Made by a program: the position numbers and the translations under genes. 64,000 nt of DNA from Paracoccaceae bacterium (GTDB lineage Bacteria > Pseudomonadota > Alphaproteobacteria > Rhodobacterales > Rhodobacteraceae), in NCBI GenBank assembly GCA_019454225.1, contig CP075370.1, forward strand, positions 3,590,001 through 3,654,000, given 5' to 3'. The notes beneath the pieces are model-generated. The model did no database searches. It was not told the DNA's origin and saw only the letters and a list, made by a program, of their open reading frames with translations. This document shows positions 7,898 through 16,579 of the stretch, one piece after another (positions within the stretch are counted from its first letter, which is position 1; each line of letters opens with the position of its first letter).

Positions 7898-9199
7898 CTA
7901 TTCCGCCGCCTTCACCGCCATCGGGTTGTTGGGATGCGTGGTCCAGTTGGCATAGGGGCCGACCACCCGGCCGGTGCGCGGGTCGGTCGCGCCCTGGGGC
8001 AGCGTCTCCATCGTGATGCAGTTCTCGACCGGGCAGACATTGACGCAGAGGTTGCAGGCCACGCATTCGGCATCGTTCACCTCGAACACGCGGCCGGGCT
8101 TCATCAGGATGGCCTGGTGGCTGGTGTCCTCGCAGGCGGCATAGCAGCGGCCGCACTTGATGCAGGCGTCCTGGTCGATGCGGGCCTTGGTGACGTGGTT
8201 CAGGTTCAGCTGGTTCCAGTCGGTCACGTTCGGCACCGCGCGGCCGATCAGCCCGTCAAGGGCGATGCCCTTTTCGTCGAGATACTGCGACAGGCCGCTG
8301 ATCATCTCCTGCACGATCCTGAAGCCGTAGGTCATCGCGGCGGTGCAGACCTGCACGTTCCCCGCCCCCAGCGCCATGAACTCGGCCGCGTCGCGCCATG
8401 TAGTGACGCCACCGATGCCGGAGATCGGCAGGCCGCGCGTGTCGGCATGGCGGGCGATCTCGGCCACCATGTTCAGCGCGATGGGCTTGACCGCCGGGCC
8501 GCAATAGCCGCCATGCGCGCCCTTGCCGTCGATCATCGGCTCGGGGCTGAAGCTGTCGAGGTTGACCGAGGTGATCGAGTTGATGGTGTTGATCAGGCTG
8601 ACCGCATCCGCCCCGCCGCGTTTCGCGGCCTCGGCGGGCTTGCGGATGTCGGTGATGTTGGGCGTCAGCTTGACGATGCAGGGCAGGCGGCTGTGCTTTT
8701 TCACCCAGCGGGTGACCATCTCGATGTATTCGGGCACCTGGCCCACCGCGCTGCCCATGCCGCGTTCCGACATGCCGTGCGGGCAGCCGAAGTTCAGTTC
8801 GACCCCGTCGCATTCGGTGTCTTCCACCGCTTTCAGGATCGCCTTCCAGCTTTCCTCGTCGCAGGGCACCATGAGGCTGACCACCATGGCGCGGTCGGGC
8901 CAGGCGCGCTTGACCTGCTTGATCTCGCGCAGGTTCACCTCGAGCGGGCGGTCGGTGATCAGTTCGATGTTGTTCAGCCCCAGAAGGCGGCGGTCGGCGC
9001 CCCAGATCGCGCCATAGCGCGGGCCGTTGACGTTGACGACCGGCGGACCTTCGGAGCCCAGTGTCTTCCACACGACGCCGCCCCATCCGGCCTGGAAGGC
9101 GCGCACGACGTTGTATTCCTTGTCCGTCGGCGGCGCGCTGGCCAGCCAGAACGGGTTGGGGGAACGGATGCCGATGAAACGTGTCGCTAGGCTGGCCAT
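7898..9199 (-). CDS. preA: NAD-dependent dihydropyrimidine dehydrogenase, catalytic subunit PreA
   Basis: A 433-aa fusion of an FMN-binding TIM barrel related to dihydroorotate dehydrogenase (about residues 1-320) and a C-terminal 2[4Fe-4S] ferredoxin domain. Barrel landmarks are NPFWLASAPPT, GVVWKTLG, VELNFGCPHGMSERGMG, the FMN/catalytic region VKLTPNITDI, and GIGGVTTWRDAAEF. The two cluster motifs are CIKCGRCYAACEDT and CVACNLCVNVCPVENC. PreA with PreT reduces uracil/thymine to the 5,6-dihydro form using NADH. The partner preT is upstream in the same operon, separated by a DUF1428 gene. Confidence 0.95.
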   Translation of the reverse strand: MASLATRFIGIRSPNPFWLASAPPTDKEYNVVRAFQAGWGGVVWKTLGSEGPPVVNVNGPRYGAIWGADRRLLGLNNIELITDRPLEVNLREIKQVKRAWPDRAMVVSLMVPCDEESWKAILKAVEDTECDGVELNFGCPHGMSERGMGSAVGQVPEYIEMVTRWVKKHSRLPCIVKLTPNITDIRKPAEAAKRGGADAVSLINTINSITSVNLDSFSPEPMIDGKGAHGGYCGPAVKPIALNMVAEIARHADTRGLPISGIGGVTTWRDAAEFMALGAGNVQVCTAAMTYGFRIVQEMISGLSQYLDEKGIALDGLIGRAVPNVTDWNQLNLNHVTKARIDQDACIKCGRCYAACEDTSHQAILMKPGRVFEVNDAECVACNLCVNVCPVENCITMETLPQGATDPRTGRVVGPYANWTTHPNNPMAVKAAE

Positions 9200-9202
9200 G
9201 GC

Positions 9203-9565
9203 TCAGTCTCCTTTCCGTCTGGTCTGGATCACGTCGAAACCGCCGAAGATCATGCGCTTGCCGTCATAGAGATCGCCCGGCATGGCCGCGATGCGCGGAT
9301 CGGCCATCGCCTTTTCCCAGCCCGCGTCACGCACCGCGCGCGACGGCCAGACCACCCAGCCGAACACCACCGTCTCGCCCGGCTTCCGCTGGACGGCCAT
9401 GGGAAACGAGGTCAGCTTGCCCTCGGGCACATCGGCGCCCCAGGCATCGACCACCTCGACCGCGCCGCATTCGATGAAAAGGTCGGCGAGCTTTCGCGTC
9501 TCGCCCTCATAGGCGGCGCGATGGCTGTCGGGAACCGCCGCAACGAAACCGTCCACGAAGGTCAT
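9203..9565 (-). CDS. DUF1428 family protein (YbaA-like)
   Basis: A 120-aa protein matching DUF1428: MTFVDGFVAAVPDSHRAAYE at the start, GAVEVVDAWGADVPEGKLT, the VVFGWVVWPSRAVRDAGWEK block and KRMIFGGFDVI near the end. The fold is a dimeric alpha-beta barrel with no settled biochemical role. Its ATG at 9565 overlaps the preT stop (ATGA) and it ends 3 bases before preA, so it is translated as part of the dihydropyrimidine dehydrogenase operon. The placement suggests a function with pyrimidine reduction or its products, but this is inference from position only. Confidence 0.85.
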   Translation of the reverse strand: MTFVDGFVAAVPDSHRAAYEGETRKLADLFIECGAVEVVDAWGADVPEGKLTSFPMAVQRKPGETVVFGWVVWPSRAVRDAGWEKAMADPRIAAMPGDLYDGKRMIFGGFDVIQTRRKGD

Positions 9566-10932
9566 GGCGCGGCCCCCAGGCTCAGGACGGCGTGGATGTC
9601 CTCGGCGGCATCCCGCCCCTCGGCCACCGCCGTCACGGTCAGGTCCTCGCCCCCCGCCGCGCAGTCGCCGCCCGCCCAGACTCCGGGAACGCTGGTGCGC
9701 CCGGGTCCCGTCACCGCGATCTTGCCACCCGCAATCGCCAGGCCGTCCGGCACCCCCGCGAGCGTCTGACCGATCGCCTTGAACACCTGGTCGGCCTTCA
9801 GGCGGAACGTCTCGCCCGTGGGCATCAGCCCCTCGGGGCCCTCGACCGTATAGGCGAACTCCACCTCCTGGACCGCGCCGTTGCCATGCACCGCAAGGGG
9901 CATCGCATGCGCGACGATCTTCACCCCCGCCTGCGCCGCATGATCCTGCTCATGGGCGCTGGCGCTCATCTTCTCGCGGCCCCGGCGATAGACGATGGTC
10001 ACGTTCTCGGCGCCCAGCAGTTTCGATTGCACGGCCGCATCCACCGCCGTCATGCCGCCCCCGATCACCACCACGTCGCGCCCCACCGGCACCGTGCCGG
10101 GGTCCGACTGGCGCAGGCCCGCGATGAACGCGACCGCGTCCGTCACATGCGCGCGGTCCTCGCCCGGGGCGCGCAGCGCGTTCACACCCGCCAGGCCCAT
10201 CCCCAGGAAAACCGCGTCGAACCCGCCCCGCAGCCCATCGAGCGTCAGGTCGCGGCCAAGGGCGCGCCCCGTCTCGACCGTGATGCCGCCGATGGACAGC
10301 AGCCACTCGACCTCGGCCTGCGCGAAACCGCCGGTGGTCTTGTAGGTGGCGATCCCGTATTCGTTCAGGCCCCCCGGCTTTGGCCGCGCATCATAGATCG
10401 TCACATCATGCCCGTGCATCGCCAGGCGGTGCGCGCAGGCCAGTCCCGCAGGCCCCGCCCCGACCACGGCCACCCGCCTGCCGGTGGCCGGCGCCCGGGT
10501 GAAGGGGTGGCGGCCCCTGGCCATCGCGGTGTCGGTGGCGAAGCGTTGCAGGCGGCCGATCTCGACCGGCTTGCCCTCGGCCGCCTCGCGCACGCAGGCT
10601 TCCTCGCACAGGGTTTCGGTGGGGCAGACCCGGGCGCACATGCCGCCCAGGATGTTCTGGGTCCAGATCGTGGTTGCCGCCGCCTCGGGCGTGCCGGTGG
10701 CGATCTGGCGGATGAACAGGGGAATGTCGATGGCGGTGGGACAGGCGGTGATGCAGGGCGCGTCATGGCAGAAATAGCAGCGGTCGGCCGCGACCCGCGC
10801 CTCATGCCCGTCCAGCGCGGGTTCGTGATCGGCGAAGTTCGCCGCATAGACCTCGGGCGAAAGCCTGCCGGGCACCACACCCGGGGTCAGCGGCCCGTGC
10901 TTTGGCCCGTGCTTCACGCTCTGGTGTCCCAT
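9562..10932 (-). CDS. preT: NAD(P)-dependent dihydropyrimidine dehydrogenase, reductase subunit PreT
   Basis: A 456-aa GltD-like flavoprotein. The N-terminal Fe-S region has CYFCHDAPCITACPT and GGMCARVCPTETLCEEAC. The FAD Rossmann motif is VAVVGAGPAGLACAHRLA, followed by GYD-like segments (PGGLNEYGIATYK), the NAD Rossmann motif VVVIGGGMTAVDAA and the closing GVWAGGDCAAGGEDLTVTAVAEGRDAA. PreT passes electrons from NADH to PreA in reductive pyrimidine catabolism. ATG 10932 (MGHQSVKHGPKHGP) is chosen because it begins the conserved N-terminus; an open frame continues upstream without family-like sequence. A TTTATC/GGTAAA inverted repeat lies about 60 bases upstream. Confidence 0.92.
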   Translation of the reverse strand: MGHQSVKHGPKHGPLTPGVVPGRLSPEVYAANFADHEPALDGHEARVAADRCYFCHDAPCITACPTAIDIPLFIRQIATGTPEAAATTIWTQNILGGMCARVCPTETLCEEACVREAAEGKPVEIGRLQRFATDTAMARGRHPFTRAPATGRRVAVVGAGPAGLACAHRLAMHGHDVTIYDARPKPGGLNEYGIATYKTTGGFAQAEVEWLLSIGGITVETGRALGRDLTLDGLRGGFDAVFLGMGLAGVNALRAPGEDRAHVTDAVAFIAGLRQSDPGTVPVGRDVVVIGGGMTAVDAAVQSKLLGAENVTIVYRRGREKMSASAHEQDHAAQAGVKIVAHAMPLAVHGNGAVQEVEFAYTVEGPEGLMPTGETFRLKADQVFKAIGQTLAGVPDGLAIAGGKIAVTGPGRTSVPGVWAGGDCAAGGEDLTVTAVAEGRDAAEDIHAVLSLGAAP

Positions 10933-10989
10933 GGCTGGGGTCTCTCCCTGGCTTCGATTTTTCCCGAAAGGCTGCCATGCGTCTGGTTT

Positions 10990-11005
10990 TTTATCAAACG
11001 GTAAA
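10990..11005. promoter_or_regulatory. Candidate operator of the pre operon
   Basis: TTTATC-AAAC-GGTAAA is an inverted repeat with one mismatch, in an AT-rich island between the divergent preT and accB genes, about 60-70 bases upstream of the preT ATG. Symmetry and position suggest a repressor or activator site; the regulator is not identifiable from this window. Confidence 0.35.
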
Positions 11006-11062
11006 TTATGGAACGGCGCAGGACACGGACCCGCTGCCCGAAAAACCGGCAGACAACGCGGC

Positions 11063-11091
11063 TTTTCACCCCCGGGGCCTTGCCTTATACA
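11063..11091 (+). promoter_or_regulatory. Predicted promoter of accBC
   Basis: A -35-like TTTTCA (11063-11068), 17-base spacer and -10 TATACA (11086-11091) precede accB, leaving a leader of roughly 60 bases. The call rests on hexamers and spacing only. Confidence 0.4.
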
Positions 11092-11159
11092 CCTTGGCAA
11101 CGCGCAGCGGGGCGGCCCGCGACGAAGACGCGGCCATCGGACACGCCAACGAGGACGGC

Positions 11160-11651
11160 ATGAGCAAACATTCCACCGAAGCCGACGTGGCCTTCATCCA
11201 GGCACTGGCCGAACTTCTGAACAAGAACGAGCTGACGGAACTGAGCGTCAAGCGCGAGTACGGAGAGGCTGACGCGCTGGAAGTGCGCGTGGTCAAGCAG
11301 GTCACGGTGATCCAGTCGGCACCCATGGCCTATGCCCCGGTGCCCGTGGGCGCCGCGCCCGGCGCGGCCGCCGCCGCGCCCGTGGCCGCCGCCCTGTCGG
11401 AAGACCCCGCGCAGCACCCCGGGGCCGTGACCTCGCCCATGGTCGGCACCGTCTATCTGTCGCCCGAACCGGGTGCCTCGGCCTTTGCGCCCGTCGGCAG
11501 CGCGGTGACCGAGGGCCAGACCGTCCTGATCATCGAGGCGATGAAGACGATGAACCACATTCCCGCCCCCCGCGCCGGGGTGGTGAAGCGCCTGCTGATC
11601 GAGGATGGCAGCCCCGTGGAATACGGCGCCCCCCTGATGATCATCGAATGA
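11160..11651 (+). CDS. accB: Biotin carboxyl carrier protein of acetyl-CoA carboxylase
   Basis: A 163-aa protein. The N-terminal helical dimerisation region (residues 1-50) is followed by an Ala/Pro-rich linker (about 55-85) and a biotinyl domain starting [17 protein letters not shown]. The biotinylation motif is EAMKTMNHI with the target Lys at residue 129. The thumb insertion typical of AccB is present between the first strands ([18 protein letters not shown]). It carries the carboxyl group between biotin carboxylase and the AccAD transferase in the first step of fatty acid synthesis. It is co-transcribed with accC 10 bases downstream. ATG 11160 gives the usual N-terminus. Confidence 0.95.
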   Translation: MSKHSTEADVAFIQALAELLNKNELTELSVKREYGEADALEVRVVKQVTVIQSAPMAYAPVPVGAAPGAAAAAPVAAALSEDPAQHPGAVTSPMVGTVYLSPEPGASAFAPVGSAVTEGQTVLIIEAMKTMNHIPAPRAGVVKRLLIEDGSPVEYGAPLMIIE

Positions 11652-11661
11652 GGGTGCGCGC

Positions 11662-13023
11662 GTGACCGCCCCCCGCCTGTTCGACAAGGTCCTGATCGCC
11701 AACCGTGGCGAGATCGCGCTGCGCGTGATCCGCGCCTGCCGCGAGATGGGCATCACCTCGGTCGCGGTGCATTCCACGGCCGATGCCGATGCCATGCATG
11801 TGCGCATGGCGGACGAAAGCGTCTGCATCGGCCCGGCATCCAGCACCGAATCCTATCTGAACAAGGCCGCCATCATCTCGGCCTGCGAGATCACGGGCGC
11901 CCAGGCCGTGCACCCCGGCTATGGCTTCCTGTCGGAAAACGCGGCCTTCGCGCAGGCGCTCGAGGACCACGGGATCACCTTCATCGGCCCGAACGCGGAA
12001 CATATCCGCATCATGGGCGACAAGATCACCGCCAAGGAAACGGCCATGTCGCTGGGCATCCCGGTGGTGCCCGGGTCGGAAGGCGGCGTGCCGGATTTCG
12101 AGACGGCGAAGAAGACCGCCGAATCCATCGGCTATCCGGTGATCATCAAGGCCACCGCCGGGGGCGGCGGGCGCGGCATGAAGGTGGCGAAGTCCGAGAC
12201 GGAGCTGGAGATCGCCTTCCGCACCGCCCGGTCCGAGGCCAAGGCCGCCTTCGGCAACGACGAGGTCTATATCGAGAAATACCTGCAAAAGCCGCGCCAT
12301 ATCGAGATTCAGGTGTTCGGTGACGGCAAGGGCAACGCGGTGCATCTGGGCGAGCGCGACTGTTCGCTGCAGCGCCGCCACCAGAAGGTGTTCGAAGAGG
12401 CGCCGGGCCCCGCGATCACCCCGAAGATGCGGGCCGAGATCGGCGGCATCTGCGCCGCCGCCGTCGCCAAGATCAACTACATCGGCGCCGGGACGGTCGA
12501 GTTCCTGTACGAGGACGGGAATTTCTACTTCATCGAGATGAACACCCGCCTGCAGGTGGAACACCCGGTCACCGAATACATCTTCGGCGTCGATCTGGTG
12601 CGCGAACAGATCCGCGTGGCCGCCGGATACCCGATGTCCTTCGCGCAGTCGGATCTCGAGATCAACGGCCACGCCATCGAGGTGCGGATCAACGCCGAAC
12701 GGCTGCCGAACTTCTCGCCCTGCCCCGGGCGGGTCAAGATGTTCCACGCGCCGGGCGGTTTTGGCGTGCGGATGGATTCGGCGCTCTATTCCGGCTATTC
12801 GATCCCGCCCTATTACGACAGCCTGATCGGCAAGCTGATCGTCCACGGCCGCGACCGGCCCGAGGCGCTGGCGCGTCTGCGCCGGGCACTGGGCGAGCTG
12901 ATCGTGGACGGGGTCGACACGACAGTGCCGCTGTTCCACGCGCTGCTGGCCGAACCCGACATCCAGAACGGCGACTACACGATCCACTGGCTGGAAAAGT
13001 GGCTGGCGGCGCAGTTCGGCTAG
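11662..13023 (+). CDS. accC: Biotin carboxylase of acetyl-CoA carboxylase
   Basis: A 453-aa ATP-grasp enzyme of standard AccC length. It starts at GTG 11662, giving [25 protein letters not shown]. Landmarks are [14 protein letters not shown], the glycine-rich ATP loop [41 protein letters not shown], and the catalytic block [16 protein letters not shown]. It carboxylates biotin on AccB with bicarbonate and ATP. It directly follows accB, the common bacterial pair; accA and accD are not in the window, as is usual. Confidence 0.96.
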   Translation: MTAPRLFDKVLIANRGEIALRVIRACREMGITSVAVHSTADADAMHVRMADESVCIGPASSTESYLNKAAIISACEITGAQAVHPGYGFLSENAAFAQALEDHGITFIGPNAEHIRIMGDKITAKETAMSLGIPVVPGSEGGVPDFETAKKTAESIGYPVIIKATAGGGGRGMKVAKSETELEIAFRTARSEAKAAFGNDEVYIEKYLQKPRHIEIQVFGDGKGNAVHLGERDCSLQRRHQKVFEEAPGPAITPKMRAEIGGICAAAVAKINYIGAGTVEFLYEDGNFYFIEMNTRLQVEHPVTEYIFGVDLVREQIRVAAGYPMSFAQSDLEINGHAIEVRINAERLPNFSPCPGRVKMFHAPGGFGVRMDSALYSGYSIPPYYDSLIGKLIVHGRDRPEALARLRRALGELIVDGVDTTVPLFHALLAEPDIQNGDYTIHWLEKWLAAQFG

Positions 13024-13082
13024 GGCGCCCGCCCGCCATCCGGCGGGGGCCCCGCCCCTGCCCCGCCCGGGCCTCCTGAGCC

Positions 13083-13739
13083 ATGCAGCCGACCCCGCAT
13101 CCCGAGATCACCGCCGAGATGCTGCTGCGCGCCTATACCATGGGCATCTTTCCCATGGCCGAGGGCCGCGACAGCCCCGACATCCACTGGGTCGACCCCC
13201 GGCGGCGCGGCATCCTGCCGCTGGACGGGTTCCGCATCTCGCGGTCGCTGTCGCGGGCCATCGCGCGGCCGGACCATGACGTCATGGTCGACCGCGACTT
13301 CCGCGCCACGGTCGAGGCCTGCGCCGAGCGCGACGAGACCTGGATCAACGGCGCGATCCTGTCGCTTTACCTGGACCTGCATCGCGCGGGCTTTGCCCAC
13401 AGCATCGAGGTGCGCGACCCGCAGGGCCTGCTGGTGGGCGGGGTCTATGGCGTCGCGATCGGCGCTGCCTTCTTCGGCGAATCGATGTTCTCGCGCCGCA
13501 CCGACGGATCGAAGATCGCGCTGGCCTGGGCGGTTCACCGGCTGCGGGCGGGCGGCTTCACCCTGTTCGACGCGCAGTTCCTGACGCCGCACCTCGCGTC
13601 ACTCGGCGCGGTCGAGATCACCCGGGCCGAGTATCACCGGCGTCTGGATGCGGCCCTGTCGGCGCGGGCGACCTTCGATCCGCCGGGCTATGCGCCCGAC
13701 CGTCACTCGGTCAGGCAGCGCAGCACCCAGACATCATAG
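13083..13739 (+). CDS. aat: Leucyl/phenylalanyl-tRNA--protein transferase
   Basis: A 218-aa GNAT-fold protein of the Aat family, which adds Leu or Phe to N-terminal Arg/Lys of proteins to create N-degrons. Family blocks seen are AYTMGIFPMAEGRD, IHWVDPRRRGILPLD, TWINGAILSLYLDLHRAGFAHSIEV, GVYGVAIGAAFFGESMFSR and KIALAWAVHRLRAGGFTLFDAQFLTPHL. It follows accC on the same strand after a 59-base gap, a common alphaproteobacterial arrangement. Its last 37 bases overlap the convergent DUF2155 gene. The substrate-handing ClpP is encoded elsewhere in the window. Confidence 0.95.
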   Translation: MQPTPHPEITAEMLLRAYTMGIFPMAEGRDSPDIHWVDPRRRGILPLDGFRISRSLSRAIARPDHDVMVDRDFRATVEACAERDETWINGAILSLYLDLHRAGFAHSIEVRDPQGLLVGGVYGVAIGAAFFGESMFSRRTDGSKIALAWAVHRLRAGGFTLFDAQFLTPHLASLGAVEITRAEYHRRLDAALSARATFDPPGYAPDRHSVRQRSTQTS

Positions 13740-14062
13740 CGGTGATGGTCCATCGCCGACAGCGCGGGCGCCTCGGCCATCATCCAGCCCGAGAACACCG
13801 GATCGGGGCGAACGCTGTCGCGGATGGTCAGATGCGCGAAGGCCTCGGTCGCCAGTCCCTCGGCCGGATAGCGGCAGGCATCCAGCAGGATCGTCAGACG
13901 CCCGGCCCGCGCGGTCTGGCCGCGCGCCAGTTCCAGGTCGCCGGTCTGCCCGCTGGTCTTGTCCAGCCAGCGCAGCAGGGCACCGGGGGCCTCGACCCCC
14001 TCGGCCGCCGCCACCGGCCCCGCCAGCAGGGCCGCAAGAGCCCCCGCCAGGACCGCCTTCAT
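13703..14062 (-). CDS. DUF2155 domain periplasmic protein
   Basis: A 119-aa protein with a signal peptide (MKAVLAGALAALLAGPVAAAEG). The mature part matches DUF2155: GALLRWLDKTSGQTGDLELA, LTILLDACRYP, AFAHLTIRD and FSGWMMAEAPALSAMDHHRYDVWVLRC. The family is alphaproteobacterial and uncharacterised, usually beside mlaD and the NDUFA12-like gene as here. Its start overlaps the mlaD stop (ATGA). The 3' end overlaps the convergent aat gene by 37 bases, so both frames are used in that stretch. Confidence 0.88.
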   Translation of the reverse strand: MKAVLAGALAALLAGPVAAAEGVEAPGALLRWLDKTSGQTGDLELARGQTARAGRLTILLDACRYPAEGLATEAFAHLTIRDSVRPDPVFSGWMMAEAPALSAMDHHRYDVWVLRCLTE

Positions 14063-14526
14063 TCGTCCGCGCCCACGGCGTCCGCCGCGCCGTCGCCCAC
14101 GAACTTCATCAGCAGGGTGATCAGGCTGACCGCACCCTGGGTATCCAGCACCTCGCCCCCCGGGGGCACGTTGTCCAGGCTGCCGCCCGGCAGGATTTCC
14201 ACGAAGTTCCCGCCCAGAAGCCCCTCGGACGAGATCAGCACGGTTGAATCGTCCGGCACCTCGATGCCCTTGGCCACGCTCAGCGTCGCGTCGGCAAAGA
14301 AGGTCTGCGGGTTCAGCGCAAGGCCCGTCACCGTGCCCACCTTCACGCCGGCCAGCCGCACATCGGTGCCCACGCGCACCCCCTCGGCCGAGCGGAACGA
14401 GGCGCGCAGGTCATAGCTGTCGGCACCCCGGCCGAACCCGACGCCCTGCGCCGCAAAGACGGCGAATCCCACCGCCACCGCCAGGACGGCAGCCCCCACC
14501 AGCACCTCTGCCCGATTCTCGGCCAT
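14059..14526 (-). CDS. mlaD: MlaD-type outer membrane lipid asymmetry substrate-binding protein
   Basis: A 155-aa protein with one N-terminal membrane anchor (AEVLVGAAVLAVAVGFAVF) and a single MCE domain: YDLRASFRSAEGVRVGTDVRLAGVKVGTV, then VLISSEGLLGGNFVEILPGG. This architecture is MlaD, the hexameric periplasmic lipid shuttle of the MlaFEDB phospholipid transporter. Other Mla subunits are not adjacent. ATG 14526 precedes the anchor; an in-frame upstream extension lacks family-like sequence. It overlaps DUF2155 downstream and follows the NDUFA12 gene by 31 bases. Confidence 0.9.
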   Translation of the reverse strand: MAENRAEVLVGAAVLAVAVGFAVFAAQGVGFGRGADSYDLRASFRSAEGVRVGTDVRLAGVKVGTVTGLALNPQTFFADATLSVAKGIEVPDDSTVLISSEGLLGGNFVEILPGGSLDNVPPGGEVLDTQGAVSLITLLMKFVGDGAADAVGADE

Positions 14527-14557
14527 CACGCCGCCCCCGTGCCTGCCCGCAGCCCCG

Positions 14558-14941
14558 TCATTCCGGCGCCCAGGCCTCATAGTCCTTGCGGGCGGCGGGT
14601 TCCACGCGGCGGATCGACCCCGGCGGCGCATAGGCCGCCGCCGTTCCGGTCAGGTTTTCCTGATGCGGCTTTTCCCAGGCCTTGTGCTTCAGCGGCGCGG
14701 TGGTCGGCGGCTCGTCCCAGGTGAAGTGCAGCCAGCCATGCCAGTCCGGGCTGACCCGGCTCGCCTCGGCCTCGCCGTTGTAGATCACCCAGCGCCGCTT
14801 GCCGCCCGCGGTCTGGTAAAACACGTTGCCCTGATCGTCCTCGCCCACCTTCACGCCGTTGCGGGCGGTGAAAAGCTGCGTGTTCAGGGTCTGTCCGTTC
14901 CACCAGGTCACGGCGCGCAGAAGCGTGTTCAGGATGCCCAT
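14558..14941 (-). CDS. NADH:ubiquinone oxidoreductase accessory subunit, NDUFA12/B17.2 family
   Basis: A 127-aa soluble protein homologous to the mitochondrial complex I accessory subunit NDUFA12. Landmarks are [56 protein letters not shown] and [11 protein letters not shown]. In alphaproteobacteria it is one of the few supernumerary complex I subunits, on the peripheral arm, and is encoded away from the nuo cluster next to mlaD, as here. This linkage supports the alphaproteobacterial assignment. Confidence 0.95.
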   Translation of the reverse strand: MGILNTLLRAVTWWNGQTLNTQLFTARNGVKVGEDDQGNVFYQTAGGKRRWVIYNGEAEASRVSPDWHGWLHFTWDEPPTTAPLKHKAWEKPHQENLTGTAAAYAPPGSIRRVEPAARKDYEAWAPE

Positions 14942-15018
14942 CGGTCCCTCCGGTTGCCCCCTTCATATGGCCGATGCGGGGGGCAAGGTCCAGTGGCGAT
15001 GGGTCGCGGGCGGCGCCG

Positions 15019-16509
15019 CTACAGGATGAAATCCCCCGCCCGCATCGTCGCCACGCCGTAAAGCAGGATCTCGTGATCGCTCACGCCATCGCCGTTCACA
15101 TCCAGTTCGACCCGCGTGTCACTGCCCAGTTCGACAAAGCGCAGGCTGGCCACCCCGCCCCCGGCAAAGGCCTGCCGGCCCACGAACAGGAACGCCTGGT
15201 CGCCCGCCGCCACCGGATCGGTGTCGATCCCGCTCAGGTCGATCTTGTCCTTTTCCGCCCGGCTGAAATCGCCGATCGCGTCGGGCGCCCAGGACGGCCC
15301 GAAATCCGCCACGTCGGCAAAGACGAAGCGGTCTGCCCCGCCCTGCCCGAACATGTAGTCCGATCCCGCGCCGCCGGTGATCGTGTCGCTCAGCGAATTG
15401 CCCACCAGATAGTCGTCGCCGTCCATCCCGTTCAGCCGCGATTTCGCATCGCCCGCGAAGATCGCGTTGTTCAGCGCGTTGCCGTTGCCGGTCCGGGCAT
15501 TGCTGCCCATCAGCACCAGCACCTCGACCTCGGCGGGCAGGGTCAGGGCAACGGTGGAATAGATCGTGTCATATCCGCCGCCCGGCGCCTCGGTCACCTG
15601 GTCCTGCGCGACGTTCACGAAATAGGTGTCGTCCCCCTGGCCGCCGTACATCCGGTCGTTGCCCAGCCCGCCATCCAGAGTGTCGTCGCCGTCCCCGCCA
15701 TAGAGCAGGTCCACCCCTTCCAGCCCGAACAGCCGGTCGTTCCCGCCCCGGCCCTCGATCCTGTCGATCACGGGCGTGCCCCGGATCGCGTCGGCCGTCT
15801 CGAAGCCGATCTGCGTCAGGCGCTGCGTGTTGGCGTTCCAGGACCAGCTTGCGACATGCGTGCCGTCCTGCGCCTGGGTGCCATAGATCGACTGGATGGC
15901 CGCCACATCGACCGTGCCCAGGACCTGCAGGGTGGACAGCGGGCTCATCACCGTGGCGCCGGGGTCGTCGACCGCCCAGACGTCATGTTCGACGGGCGGG
16001 CTGGCGGCCCATTGCGTCCAGGCCTCGGTCGGATGCTTCAGGCCCAGCGCATGCCCGATCTCGTGCAGCAGCGTGCCGAAGTTCACCGGCAAGGCGCTGT
16101 TCATGAACACGTCGCCCGACGCCGAATAGCCCGAGTTGAAATAGGGATAGCTGAAGAACGACCAGTCCCCGAACGGGCGATAGGCAATGCCGCCATAGCC
16201 CGCATAGCCGGTGCCGGTGAAATCCAGCTTCTGGAAATTGATGTCGCCCTGCCCCGCCGCCACCTCGATGAAGATCAGGCCCGACACATCGCCCCAGGCC
16301 GCCAGCGCATCACGCGCCATGGTCTGCTCGGACGCGGAAAATGCCTGCCAGCTTGCCAGCGCGGCGGGTGTCAGGTTCGGGTCGTCGATCCCCGGAACAT
16401 AGGGCGGCGCCACGCCGGGAAAGCTGTAGGTCACGATGACGGGCGTCGCCGTCACCTCGATCCCGGTCCAGTTGGACCCGGTCAACAACGCGGTATGACT
16501 GCCCGACAT
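15019..16509 (-). CDS. Secreted M10 (serralysin-like) metalloprotease with RTX repeats
   Basis: A 496-aa protein. The catalytic part contains HEIGHALGLKHP, the zinc motif HExxHxxGxxH with ligands His149, His153 and His159 and catalytic Glu150. Met-turn-like sequence (VMSPLSTLQ) follows. RTX nonapeptides (GGNDRLFG, GGDGDDTLDG, GLGNDRMYG, GGQGDDTYF) lie around residues 262-305, with a second block GGAGSDYMFG and a C-terminal M10-type beta-roll cap. No signal peptide is present, consistent with type I secretion through the C-terminal signal. ATG 16509 is chosen for the GTGGGGGCG upstream; ATG 16527 is an alternative. No T1SS genes are adjacent. It probably degrades extracellular protein, but the substrate is unknown. 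Confidence 0.88.
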   Translation of the reverse strand: MSGSHTALLTGSNWTGIEVTATPVIVTYSFPGVAPPYVPGIDDPNLTPAALASWQAFSASEQTMARDALAAWGDVSGLIFIEVAAGQGDINFQKLDFTGTGYAGYGGIAYRPFGDWSFFSYPYFNSGYSASGDVFMNSALPVNFGTLLHEIGHALGLKHPTEAWTQWAASPPVEHDVWAVDDPGATVMSPLSTLQVLGTVDVAAIQSIYGTQAQDGTHVASWSWNANTQRLTQIGFETADAIRGTPVIDRIEGRGGNDRLFGLEGVDLLYGGDGDDTLDGGLGNDRMYGGQGDDTYFVNVAQDQVTEAPGGGYDTIYSTVALTLPAEVEVLVLMGSNARTGNGNALNNAIFAGDAKSRLNGMDGDDYLVGNSLSDTITGGAGSDYMFGQGGADRFVFADVADFGPSWAPDAIGDFSRAEKDKIDLSGIDTDPVAAGDQAFLFVGRQAFAGGGVASLRFVELGSDTRVELDVNGDGVSDHEILLYGVATMRAGDFIL

Positions 16510-16579
16510 GCTCGCCCCCACATGCACCCGGCCTGCGGCGCAGCCTACCCGCGCCGCCGAGTCGCGGCAAGCGCCTCGC

